A stretch of 64,000 nucleotides of DNA from NCBI GenBank assembly GCA_048772705.1, contig JBLWGC010000104.1, positions 1,054,001-1,118,000 on the forward strand, in the 5' to 3' direction. Position numbers and translations under genes: made by a program. This DNA is from Leidyana gryllorum EB-2025a. Its lineage: Eukaryota; Apicomplexa. The notes under the pieces are model-generated. The model was given only the letters and a program-made list of their open reading frames with translations. It did no database searches and was not told the origin of the DNA. Shown here piece after piece: positions 42,575 through 52,327 of this stretch. The number at the start of each line of letters is the position of its first letter. Position 1 is the first letter of the stretch.

Positions 42575-43915
42575 ATGCCTTCCACTATTCAATCCATCAA
42601 AGCCCGAGAAATCCTCGACAGCCGTGGCAACCCCACTGTCGAGGTCGATCTTGTGTCTACTGATGGTTTGTTCCGTGCCGCTGTGCCCTCTGGTGCCTCC
42701 ACCGGTATCTATGAAGCTCTTGAGCTCCGCGACAAGGACAAGAACCGCTATCTTGGAAAGGGCGTCCTTCAGGCCGTGAAGAACGTGAACGAAATCATCG
42801 CTCCCGCTCTCATTGGCAAGGATGTGACTGATCAGAAGGGTCTCGACGCCTTGATGGTTGAGCAGTTGGACGGTACTCAAAATGAATGGGGCTGGTGCAA
42901 GCAGAAGTTGGGCGCGAATGCGATTTTGGCAGTGTCTATGGCACTCGCTCGCGCCGGTGCTGCGGCTAAGAAGGTCCAGCTCTACCAATACCTCGCTGAG
43001 CTCGCCGGAAAGAACACCTCAAAGTTCATTGTACCCGTCCCCTCTTTCAACGTCATCAACGGCGGTTCCCACGCTGGCAACAAATTGGCGATGCAAGAGT
43101 TCATGATACTCCCGGTTGGTGCTAAGAGCTTCAAGGAGGCCTTGCAGATGGGCGCTGAAGTCTATCATAACCTCAAGAACATCATCAAAAAGAAGTACGG
43201 CATGGATGCCACCAATGTCGGTGATGAGGGTGGTTTCGCCCCCAACATCCAGGACAACTACGACGCCCTCAACCTCCTCGTCGAGGCCATCAAGGCTGCT
43301 GGCCACGAGGGCAAGGTGAAGATTGGAACCGACATTGCTGCCTCTGAGTTCTACAAAGAGAGCGCTAAGAAGTACGATCTGGACTTCAAGAACGACAAGT
43401 CCGACGAGTCTAAGTGGATCACTGGGGAGCAGTTGGGCGACATCTATAAGGCATTTGTTGACAAATACCCAATGATCTCCATTGAGGACCCCTTCGACCA
43501 GGACGACTTTGACTCTTATGCCAAGCTCACCAAGGACATTGGCAAGGACGTCCAAATTGTGGGTGATGACCTCCTGGTTACCAATCCGAAGCGTATTGAG
43601 AAGTCGATGAGCCTCGGCGCTTGCAATGCCCTCCTGCTGAAGGTCAATCAGATCGGTTCTGTCACTGAGGCAATCCAGGCTGCCACCCTCTCGATGGACA
43701 AAGGCTGGGGTGTTATGGTTTCACATCGTTCTGGCGAGACTGAGGACACTTTCATCGCTGATCTGGTCGTCGGTCTCGGCACTGGACAGATCAAGACTGG
43801 TGCTCCATGCCGTTCTGAGCGCTTGGCTAAGTACAACCAGATTCTCCGTATTGAGGAGGAGCTGGGCGACAAGGCTGTGTACGCTGGCGAGAATTTCCGT
43901 GCCCCTAAATTGTGA
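42575..43915 (+). CDS. enolase, array copy 4
   Basis: Intronless, 446 residues, protein identical to copies 1 and 5 by eye. The 5' half carries the same silent variants as copy 3 (GAAGCTCTTGAG, TCATTGTACCC); the middle is closest to copy 1 (TTGCAGATGGGCGC) but has its own ATACTCCCGG. TGA stop followed by the duplicated 180-bp spacer. Confidence 0.97.
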   Translation: MPSTIQSIKAREILDSRGNPTVEVDLVSTDGLFRAAVPSGASTGIYEALELRDKDKNRYLGKGVLQAVKNVNEIIAPALIGKDVTDQKGLDALMVEQLDGTQNEWGWCKQKLGANAILAVSMALARAGAAAKKVQLYQYLAELAGKNTSKFIVPVPSFNVINGGSHAGNKLAMQEFMILPVGAKSFKEALQMGAEVYHNLKNIIKKKYGMDATNVGDEGGFAPNIQDNYDALNLLVEAIKAAGHEGKVKIGTDIAASEFYKESAKKYDLDFKNDKSDESKWITGEQLGDIYKAFVDKYPMISIEDPFDQDDFDSYAKLTKDIGKDVQIVGDDLLVTNPKRIEKSMSLGACNALLLKVNQIGSVTEAIQAATLSMDKGWGVMVSHRSGETEDTFIADLVVGLGTGQIKTGAPCRSERLAKYNQILRIEEELGDKAVYAGENFRAPKL

Positions 43916-44095
43916 AATTGAACTCGTTAGACTGGTGTTGTTCAAAATGCAGACAGGTTTTTTCTAGTATGAATGGGAATAAGAGTAACTCGGGGAGAGA
44001 ATACTGCCAATTGGTCATCCAATAATGTCCACAGAAACCCCGGGTGACCCAGCATCACCCGTGCCGTATCAAAATTATAAATTTAAACCATCAGC
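43916..44095 (+). repeat. enolase spacer, duplicated unit B
   Basis: Identical to 40705-40884. Identity continues about 116 bp into the following gene (copy 5 versus copy 3) and back into the 3' end of the preceding gene. Confidence 0.9.
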
Positions 44096-45436
44096 ATGCC
44101 TTCCACTATTCAATCCATCAAAGCCCGAGAAATCCTCGACAGCCGTGGCAACCCCACTGTCGAGGTCGATCTTGTGTCTACTGATGGTTTGTTCCGTGCC
44201 GCTGTTCCGTCTGGCGCCTCCACTGGTATCTATGAGGCTTTGGAGCTCCGCGACAAGGACAAGAATCGCTATCTTGGAAAGGGCGTCCTTCAGGCCGTGA
44301 AGAACGTGAACGAGATCATCGCTCCCGCTCTCATTGGCAAGGATGTGACTGATCAGAAGGGACTCGATGCCTTGATGGTTGAGCAGTTGGACGGTACTCA
44401 AAATGAATGGGGCTGGTGCAAGCAGAAGTTGGGCGCGAATGCGATTTTGGCAGTGTCTATGGCACTCGCTCGCGCCGGTGCTGCGGCTAAGAAGGTCCAG
44501 CTCTACCAATACCTCGCTGAGCTCGCCGGAAAGAACACCTCGAAGTTCATCGTCCCCGTCCCCTCTTTCAACGTCATCAACGGCGGTTCCCACGCTGGCA
44601 ACAAACTGGCGATGCAAGAGTTCATGATTCTCCCGGTTGGCGCTAAGAGCTTCAAGGAGGCCTTGCAGATGGGCGCTGAGGTCTACCATAACCTCAAGAA
44701 CATCATCAAGAAGAAGTACGGCATGGATGCCACCAATGTCGGTGATGAGGGTGGTTTCGCCCCCAACATCCAGGACAACTACGACGCCCTCAACCTCCTC
44801 GTCGAGGCCATCAAGGCTGCTGGCCACGAGGGCAAGGTGAAGATTGGAACCGACATTGCTGCCTCTGAGTTCTACAAAGAGAGCGCTAAGAAGTACGATC
44901 TGGACTTCAAGAACGACAAGTCTGACGAGTCTAAGTGGATCACTGGGGAGCAGTTGGGCGACATCTATAAGGCATTTGTTGACAAATACCCAATGATCTC
45001 CATTGAGGATCCCTTCGACCAGGACGACTTTGACTCTTATGCCAAGCTCACCAAGGACATTGGCAAGGACGTCCAAATTGTGGGTGATGACCTCTTAGTC
45101 ACCAATCCGAAGCGTATTGAGAAGTCGATGAGCCTCGGCGCTTGCAATGCCCTCCTGCTGAAGGTCAATCAGATCGGTTCTGTCACTGAGGCAATCCAGG
45201 CTGCCACCCTCTCGATGGACAAAGGCTGGGGTGTTATGGTTTCACATCGTTCTGGCGAGACTGAGGACACTTTCATCGCTGATCTGGTCGTCGGTCTCGG
45301 CACTGGACAGATCAAGACTGGTGCTCCATGCCGTTCTGAGCGTTTGGCTAAGTACAACCAGATTCTCCGCATCGAAGAGGAGTTGGGCGACAAGGCTGTG
45401 TACGCTGGCGAGAACTTCCGTGCCCCTAAATTGTGA
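44096..45436 (+). CDS. enolase, array copy 5
   Basis: Intronless, 446 residues, all catalytic motifs intact. The first about 116 bp equal copy 3, then the sequence switches to the copy 2 type (TTCCGTCTGGCGCC), and the last about 120 bp equal copy 1 (CGTTTGGCTAAG, CGCATCGAAGAGG). TGA stop. This is the last copy; downstream sequence is unrelated to the other spacers. Confidence 0.97.
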   Translation: MPSTIQSIKAREILDSRGNPTVEVDLVSTDGLFRAAVPSGASTGIYEALELRDKDKNRYLGKGVLQAVKNVNEIIAPALIGKDVTDQKGLDALMVEQLDGTQNEWGWCKQKLGANAILAVSMALARAGAAAKKVQLYQYLAELAGKNTSKFIVPVPSFNVINGGSHAGNKLAMQEFMILPVGAKSFKEALQMGAEVYHNLKNIIKKKYGMDATNVGDEGGFAPNIQDNYDALNLLVEAIKAAGHEGKVKIGTDIAASEFYKESAKKYDLDFKNDKSDESKWITGEQLGDIYKAFVDKYPMISIEDPFDQDDFDSYAKLTKDIGKDVQIVGDDLLVTNPKRIEKSMSLGACNALLLKVNQIGSVTEAIQAATLSMDKGWGVMVSHRSGETEDTFIADLVVGLGTGQIKTGAPCRSERLAKYNQILRIEEELGDKAVYAGENFRAPKL

Positions 45437-45689
45437 ATGATAAGGAAGGCTTGATGCAAATTGGGTTTTTTGATGGCAAATGTGTACCGAATTGATAGCT
45501 CTCGTGAGCGAGACAACTTGGGTGCTGACTGTCGAACTTTCAGCCTCTTTGGCAGAGGGACAGTCCATAAAAAGGATGCACATCGAGTTGATGGACGACA
45601 CGCTGCCCTCCTGTGTGTGGAAAAGTATTGTACATGACCAAAAGTGAATTTGTATGAGGTCTTGCTCTAGCTAAGATCCAGCTCTTGAG

Positions 45690-46130
45690 TCAGGACTGTT
45701 CCCGGTTGGACCCATGGGGCAATAGATTGTTTTGGTCAATGAAGTGTTGCCAGGATTGTTGCAGTTGAGCTATGTCAGATGCAACCTGTTGGTTTGTAGC
45801 ATCTTGATCTCTCCATCTCTTACGTTCTCCCAGCCAGTTTGCTATGGTAGTTCCCCATCCTATAGCTCCAAATGCGACGACTATCGGCCAGAAAGCTAGA
45901 TACATCCAATTGACAGTGTCCACCAACTCTCCTTCTTCGACTCGCGCTACTTCATCAACATGATGTTGGACAAATGGTACGCGTGACGAGTGATGGGCAC
46001 AAGGCGTGCGTAAGTCGCATAAAGGCCAATCTTGCTCCTGTTTCTCTATGAAACTAATCAATCGATCCAGGCGGGCAGCTTTCTGAGGATCTGCCAGTAT
46101 GTCAACGAGTTTCCCCTCTGCCACCGACAT
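45690..46130 (-). CDS. small single-span membrane protein, family member 3
   Basis: 146 residues from the ATG at 46130. About 85 polar residues, then a membrane helix (WMYLAFWPIVVAFGAIGWGT), a basic border (GERKRWRDQ) and a Gln-rich helical tail (QQVASDIAQLQQSWQHFID). Same layout as 30541-30930 and 34883-35428; the FWPI.AV start of the helix is shared with member 1 (FWPILAV). It diverges from the hydrolase gene, with 29 bp between start codons. Confidence 0.55.
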   Translation of the reverse strand: MSVAEGKLVDILADPQKAARLDRLISFIEKQEQDWPLCDLRTPCAHHSSRVPFVQHHVDEVARVEEGELVDTVNWMYLAFWPIVVAFGAIGWGTTIANWLGERKRWRDQDATNQQVASDIAQLQQSWQHFIDQNNLLPHGSNREQS

Positions 46131-46159
46131 TACAAATTCTCTTTTTTTGGCGAGCTTCT

Positions 46160-49141
46160 ATGCTGGTCGCTTGCTTGGTGATACTGATCGTGGGGTGCTA
46201 TTTCCATTACGACTTCTTCGGCTGTGTAGGAACCAACTTTTATCACAAACAGGGATTTGTTGTTACTGGATCTCCCGTTGGTCGCGACGCTTGGAAGGCC
46301 TTCCTCTCAGAGTAAACCTTAGTAAGACGAGTACAACGTATCCCAACTGTCTTTGCAGGTGCCAATACGCACCTCGACGGTTTTTCCCGACCCCCTATGC
46401 GGTTTTCGCTTGGGCTCAGGCATTCCTATACAGAAACTTATGTACTGTCTACGACGTAATCGCGGCTTTCCGCCTCACTTTCCGCCAGAACAGAGGTCGA
46501 TACATCAAGCCCCAAGAGCTGTCTCCTGAAGACTTTGTCCTCGCCGCAGACCAGGCTATCTGGTTCAACTATGACCATTTCGAATTGGGAGCACCCCACA
46601 TCCAAGCACGCATACGAGTGCCATATCTTACGCCTGCGGCCTTTGGACATGGTCGATTATGGCGTTTCTATCTGAAATCTGCTCGTCAGTCCCGATTCAA
46701 GTTCACATTCAAAACTCCCTGTACTTGGGTGTGCGCTTTGGTCACTGGCTCGATCCACATCTCCAGAGTGATCTCAAATGCGATGACTGAGTGGCTCAAG
46801 TATGTGAACGAACCAGCTGTTGCGATACAAAGTACCAACACTCGACCGCGGGGTCTATTGATTGCATCCTCGCACTCTCGTTTGATGACCAGACATAGAT
46901 GGAGACGCCGACAGGCTAACAGAGCGGCGAGAGCGTCCGGTTTCGCCAAGACTCAGGGGTCAGATACCACCACCAATGCCTTCCGACAGGATAGTAGTGT
47001 GGAGACTATGGTACCCAATGATCAGATGGGCAGTCCACACACTGCAGGCAGTCGAGCTTCCCCGAGACTCCCGCAGCCAGTCTGGTCGTCATCGCTCAAC
47101 GTTTTGTCAGCTCGTCGCAGGAGAAACAAGCGTCTGTATGGTTCACCTTTGTCCCAGGTTGTCAGAGCTGGCAAAAGGCCGGAGAGCATCCGTCGGAACA
47201 CTTGGATACGTCTGGCGGCCTCTCTGAGATGCAAGTACCAAGCTAACCCGTTGTCTCTTGATCGAGGCTGGAAGCAGTTGACCGATATGAGTGTGGGGGT
47301 GGTGATATTAGTGTTGCCGCTTTGGCTCTCGGCCAATTCGCTCATCACTCGCCTGTATGTCGATGATATGGTTCAGCGATACGGCTTCTCCGTCATCATA
47401 TTGGACGCCAGTCAAATTCGCCGTATGCGGGCGAGCCACTTTTGCTTACCACCGCAAGCGATGAGTCCAAGAGCCACCAGAGTGGTTAGCAGTCGAGGAC
47501 TGGAAGGTAATCCCGTGAGCTATCCGACTGGAGGACCGCCGATGTCGTCCTTCAATGTCGATAAGGCTATCTCTCGAAGGCCAACCGATACTATTTTGGA
47601 AAGCAGCCGCTCCTTTGTTCGGAACGCGTTCACATCATCGAGTTTGATGCCCAATGCACCCGATAAATGGGCAGTTGGGGCTCTCATCAACAAGTCGTTG
47701 TCTCACTCGAATACTCAGGGCAGTCTACCAGCAGCTTCCACAACCCTTCCGGAGGCAACAAAAGGTGGTCGAAAGGCCAATGAGATGGGCGCTAAACGGC
47801 TGATGAAGACAGCTCGCCAAATCGTGTGGAGGGGGAAGAAAGATGCATCTGTCAATTCACCAGAACCTGTGGTGGCGAGTCCGGTTCTTGGCCCCGTAGA
47901 GTCAGCTACAGGTAGTGAATCTGTGGCAGCAAGTGGACCGAATTTGCAACATCAAATCCCTCCACCAACAAGCAACATCTCCTACTCACCGAGGCATCAG
48001 AGACGGAAAAGCCCGAAATATCTGGAAGACATCACTATCATCGATCAGGTTGAGGCCCTACGAGTAAGTACACTGCCCCATATTGCGACTTCAAGAGTCC
48101 TCGTTATAGGTGTTGTTGGGGCGGGTTGCCACCAAGCTACCAGCACATGGTGCTCTCCACGTGGTTGCACTGTCTTATGGATGCACAGCCGCAGCTGCTG
48201 CATTGAGCGAATGTACTGCAGAAATTGCGGCTTTCGTCGATCGGCGCGAAGTTCGGAAACCCAAAGCACCCGCGTCCACCAACAAATCGCAATTGTCGCC
48301 CTACAGATTGGCAGTGGACAAACTGAATAACTTTCTGAATCGGTGAGCGGCGAGACGCGAGTCGAATGATAGATCTCTCATTGTTTCAGTCGGCGAGAGG
48401 GGCAAAAGAGTCACGTGGAAGCTATTCGACGCAGTGTCTGCCCGATGCCCACGGCGGAGGTCATTGCAGTCCGCAACGCACTCAAGTCGGTGGTGATGAT
48501 ATCACCGGTGGCCTGTCTCCCTCGTTCACTGGTCAGTCTGGTGACGGAGACGAACGAACTCACAGCCAAGCGTTTGCTGGAGAGCACACGGTCGAAGGTG
48601 TCCCGTAGTTTCCGCTTGCTGAAGCCCAAACCCGAGGATGCAGCTCGTGCTCTCTTGTTACGGTATCCGCTGGGTTATTTGGATCAGCGGATGTACAGTG
48701 TCCTGACGGGTGCCTGTCCTGTGAAGGCCACTACGCGTCGGGCGGTGACAAAAGCACTCAGCTATTGGAGTCTGAGTCGTTTTCTCCCCCAAGTCGCGGT
48801 CCCATGTATTGTGACGACTTCACGTGACGACCCGATTGTCCCGTTCAGCTCGTTGCCGATTCCGCGAAGCATCAAGTAAGTTTGCGAGACTTTTGAGAGA
48901 CAATTTGTCTGGTCGTAGTGAAAATCCGTTTGTGCTGTTTGCCGTCTTGGAGAGAGGGGGGCACGGGTTGTTCCTCACAGGTGAGGATTGCGAGGAGATA
49001 GAGGTGTTGACACAGTTAGCAGGTATTAATGGTCGCCCGTGGACGGGGCCCTTTGCGTGTGATTTCATGGAAGCTGCACGAAAAGTTCCTGCAGGGTTTC
49101 CAGTTCTTGGGTACCAAAGATACATGGGTGTGATCCCTTAG
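46160..49141 (+). CDS. divergent EMB8/ABHD-type alpha/beta hydrolase with long insert
   Basis: Exons 46160-46311, 46359-48063, 48110-48342, 48390-48875 and 48919-49141 give 932 residues, more than twice the usual ABHD1/3 length. It starts with a membrane anchor (MLVACLVILIVGCYFHYDFF). Family landmarks: FFPTPYAVFAWAQAF (PTPW...GxxQT block), a strand pair VVILVLPLW...RYGFSVIILDAS, nucleophile elbow VVALSYGC, the acid in TSRDDPIVP, and the His block HGLFLTG. About 200-300 basic and Ser-rich residues are inserted before the core. The oxyanion PGLTG-type loop is replaced (PLWLSANS) and the elbow lacks its first Gly, so activity is uncertain. Exon 1 was chosen over an earlier ATG at 46099 because it gives the anchor and joins in phase. 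Confidence 0.7.
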
Positions 49142-49174
49142 AAAGTGACTGAATTTTGTTTCTGAAAGATTGGA

Positions 49175-50351
49175 ATGTACTCCACCGCAGCCGAATACAC
49201 TCGGGTATACCCGACTACGCAGGGCGCGGCTGCTGCAGCTCCGGTGGGCCGATCGCCGACGCCAACAGCTGGCGGATGGCACCGAACAGCGCAAACGCCC
49301 CCACGAACTGTTTATCAACAAGCCCCAATCACTGCCGCCGGCAATGCAAAGGTAGTTGATGCCTATTATGAGCAGTCTCGCTATTCGGCCGTCAAGACCA
49401 TTCCGACGGCCATACCGGCTCCCGCTCCTCACCCAACACCGGCTACAATGGCTCACATACCTTCTCGACCGCCACAAACAGTCGATGCCTATCGTCCACA
49501 ATATATACCACATGAACCAGTCTCGCCTCCACCCGAGGAGTACGTGAGAACTCAAAGTATGCACAAAGCAAATGCGCCGCAAAGCGACTATGCTGCTGGC
49601 GCCCCCCCACAAGACTACCGACATCCACATCCTCCTGCCCCGGACTATTACGATCGACCAGGGACACGTGACTACCCACCTCCAACAGGCGATCACCGGG
49701 ATTATCCTCCCCCTCCAGCAGGCGAGCGTCGCGAGTATCCTCCCCCGGCGCCCAGCGACAGGCGAGACTATCCTCCTCCTCCTCCAAGTCGAGACTACGC
49801 TCCAGCCCCAACCAGAGACTATCCACCTCCCAGTCGAGGAGAGTACGTGCCACCCCCGCCAGGGCGGGACTACCCACCGCCTCCGCGGGACTATTTGCCG
49901 CCCAGGGACTATCCGCCTGCAGCGGCTGACTACCCACCCGAGCATCAACACGCACCTCCTCCGGTCCCCAGCGAATGCAACTCTGACTTTGACAGATTCC
50001 TGGACCAAATTCGAGTGCAATTTGAAGCCTGGTTCATGCAGCAGCCAAGTCGGACAGCGGCAATCAGCACCTTCAGAGTGATGCTCGCTGAACATGAGTG
50101 AGTCGACAGCAGTATGCTTTGACGTTTTTTGCTTCAGAGCGAGTGGTGGACAGCGAGCTGCGACACCAAGCCGGCGGGCTGTGACTCCCAGTCGCCGGCC
50201 GGTCACACCCAACCGTCGGTCCGTCACCCCCATCTACAGAGCGGCGACTCCGACTAAGTTCCCTGCAAACCAGCAGCAGCCCCAGCACGATACGGCTCCC
50301 TCCACAGGCAGACCGGAGACCCCGCGTACACATAGGGCTCAGCGAGGTTAG
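49175..50351 (+). CDS. Pro/Tyr-rich protein, tandem paralog A
   Basis: Exons 49175-50097 and 50138-50351 give 378 residues. The middle holds about eleven (R/D)DYPPP-type repeats, a low-complexity Pro/Tyr region resembling spliceosomal or phase-separating proteins. At about residues 265-308 comes a compact motif, FDRFLDQIRVQFEAWF, then TAAISTFRVMLAEHE. The last exon has five TPSRR-like units (ATPSRRAVTPSRRPVTPNRR in part), possible phosphorylation sites. The compact motif recurs in the next gene (B), so the two are tandem paralogs. It starts 33 bp after the hydrolase stop. Function unknown. Confidence 0.65.
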
Positions 50352-50381
50352 TGCTTGGACTCAAAAAATCGACTTTTTGCC

Positions 50382-52186
50382 ATGCGTACCGGTCCCAGCT
50401 ATCAACACAGGGATGCCTACTACGCTCCCCCGCAGCCCGGTTACGACCCTCACTATGTTGCCTCCGAAACCGCCCCGCCGCCGGCAAAATACCAACCCCA
50501 AGTCAGTGCCTAACTTTACACCGCAGGTCCACATGTTTTATTGCTATAGGCCAGGCAACCACCTCCGCCTCCGCGTACTGTACCGCAAGCACCCCCGACA
50601 GCAGGATTGAGGGATCGAAGCAACGAATACGAACAACCGGACAGATATGCCGAGTACGAGAACTTCAAGCGCTTTGTTGATGCCCAGCTGTATGAGTGGT
50701 TCACTACCCACTCCTCGGCAGCGTCCGCTGCAGCTGCTTTGGCTGTCATGATGGAGCAGGATTTGGAAGAACTCGGAGAATTGGAAGGGGACTATTCTGG
50801 CTATTCTCCCGCTCAACCACCTGTATACAGAGCACCGCCGACCCCTGACAGGAACTTACGCGCTCACAACCGCCCACCACCACCACCCGAGGACCACGTC
50901 GCCCCACCTCACCACCGTCGTCGACCGTCTGTGGCACGACCTGATGGAGCTGTTAAGAACCTCCATGCCACCGGGAGCCCGGCGCGGGCTCCGCGTGAGT
51001 CCAAGCGACCTGTCATGTCTCCAGAGACTGCCTCGCCGCCACCTTCTCCTTCGCCCCACTCGAGTCCTCCATCTGCGCAGAGGCAACCACAAAGTCCTCC
51101 ACGTGAACCCAGAACGATGCGACCCATCACCCCACCCCCTGGACCTCCTCCAACAACTCTACAGGGTGTGAACGAGGCCAACAAGCGAACGATGGAACTC
51201 ATGGCTGAAGCGGTGAATGACATCAAGCGGCATACGACGCCCAGTCGCACTCCTCCGGCTGGCGCAGACTTGACACCAGTCATGTCTGCCCAGCCTGATC
51301 CTAACTTCTCCGGAGCTTCCACCCCACCCAAAGAAGCTCCTCCAGCACCCCCCAAGCAGACGCCGCCTGAGGAGACGAAGCCGCCCGTAGAGGAAGAGGG
51401 AGTGAAGTTGGTGTGTAAGTTCACACAGAAGTCGCCAGAGGGCAGTCGGACATTAAGTGTGATGCACCACACCAAGAGCGGACTGCCATTTTATTCGTGT
51501 GACGACGTGTATCTGTCTGACGAATTGGACACTATGAAGAACAACTTTAGCCACATCGTTTTTGATGTCGGGAGTCATCAGGTGAGACCAGAATTCGGTT
51601 GTGTATGATGAGGTGGGATGTCTCAGGTGTCGAAGATCTTTGAGGTGGACGAGGGCACAGTGACGATGTGTGCGATGTATGATCGACTCAACGATGTTTC
51701 GGTCACCGGGATGCAAAAGGAAGTGGGTGAGCCAGGCGCGATGGAAACAATGTTGCGTCAACAACTGCGAGTGATGGCATATGCCTGCAACTTGGACGTT
51801 CCCCAAGTTATGTATGCCATCATTGAGAAAATTGCATGGTCACCTACAAGAACGAGACGTGTGTACAGCTCCCTCACGGCTGACGTGACATATTGGGGGT
51901 TCATATCGTTTGATGGTAAGTCTGACTCCAGTCATCAGTGATGGATTCAACGGCATCGTTGTCTGGTGCGAGACCACGATACGTAATTTGTCTAACACTT
52001 TGTGTTTCGTCTACAGCATTCCCAATGGTGACTCTAGCGGTCAACGACATGAATATTAAGCTAACTCCCGGCCGGATGGTATGCATCCCGGACATTCAGG
52101 ACGAGAATGGTTGGGACTTCTGGCTGAACGAGGATGTGAAGGACGAGGGAGTCACTTATGTAGTCATTTTAGGCTTTCAAGTATAG
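50382..52186 (+). CDS. Pro-rich protein, tandem paralog B, with extra C-terminal domain
   Basis: Exons 50382-50501, 50550-51581, 51627-51915 and 52017-52186 give 536 residues. The N terminus is Pro/Tyr-rich (YYAPPQPGYDPHYV). The compact motif shared with A reads YENFKRFVDAQLYEWF, then ASAAAALAVMMEQDLEEL. About 200 disordered Pro/Ser residues follow, then a folded C-terminal domain of about 190 residues (VKLVCKFTQK...LPFYSCDDVYL...YWGFISFDAFPMVTLAV...YVVILGFQV), probably beta-rich, that A lacks. No family recognised. The ATG lies 30 bp after the stop of A; splicing A into B does not keep the frame. Confidence 0.65.
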
Positions 52187-52327
52187 ACACACAGCTCTCA
52201 GAGAAGTCAAATAGCGAGAGGCAATTGGAGAGTGGCTGGTAGAGAGACATGAGGGTTTCAGGAAGTTTCTTAACGAGTGGGTTTTTAGGCTTTCAAATAT
52301 TTCTGTGGATCAGCCACAAGTGTCACA

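Noticed and set aside
35718-45076. Long antisense frames under the enolase genes (up to 333 codons)
   Set aside because: They repeat identically under each copy, have no own motifs and follow from C-ending codons in the sense strand.
46099-46159. Earlier ATG for the hydrolase at 46099
   Set aside because: Reading through the intron gives no conserved sequence and overlaps the divergent gene; the ATG at 46160 gives a membrane anchor and a phase-correct splice.
49016-50233. 405-codon minus-strand Arg/Trp-rich frame
   Set aside because: Shadow of the DYPPP and TPSRR repeats of gene A; the sense frame has proper splice sites and a paralog.
50349-50395. Splicing gene A into gene B through GTTAGT at 50349
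   Set aside because: The best acceptors give the wrong phase for the B frame; separate genes with 30 bp spacing fit better.
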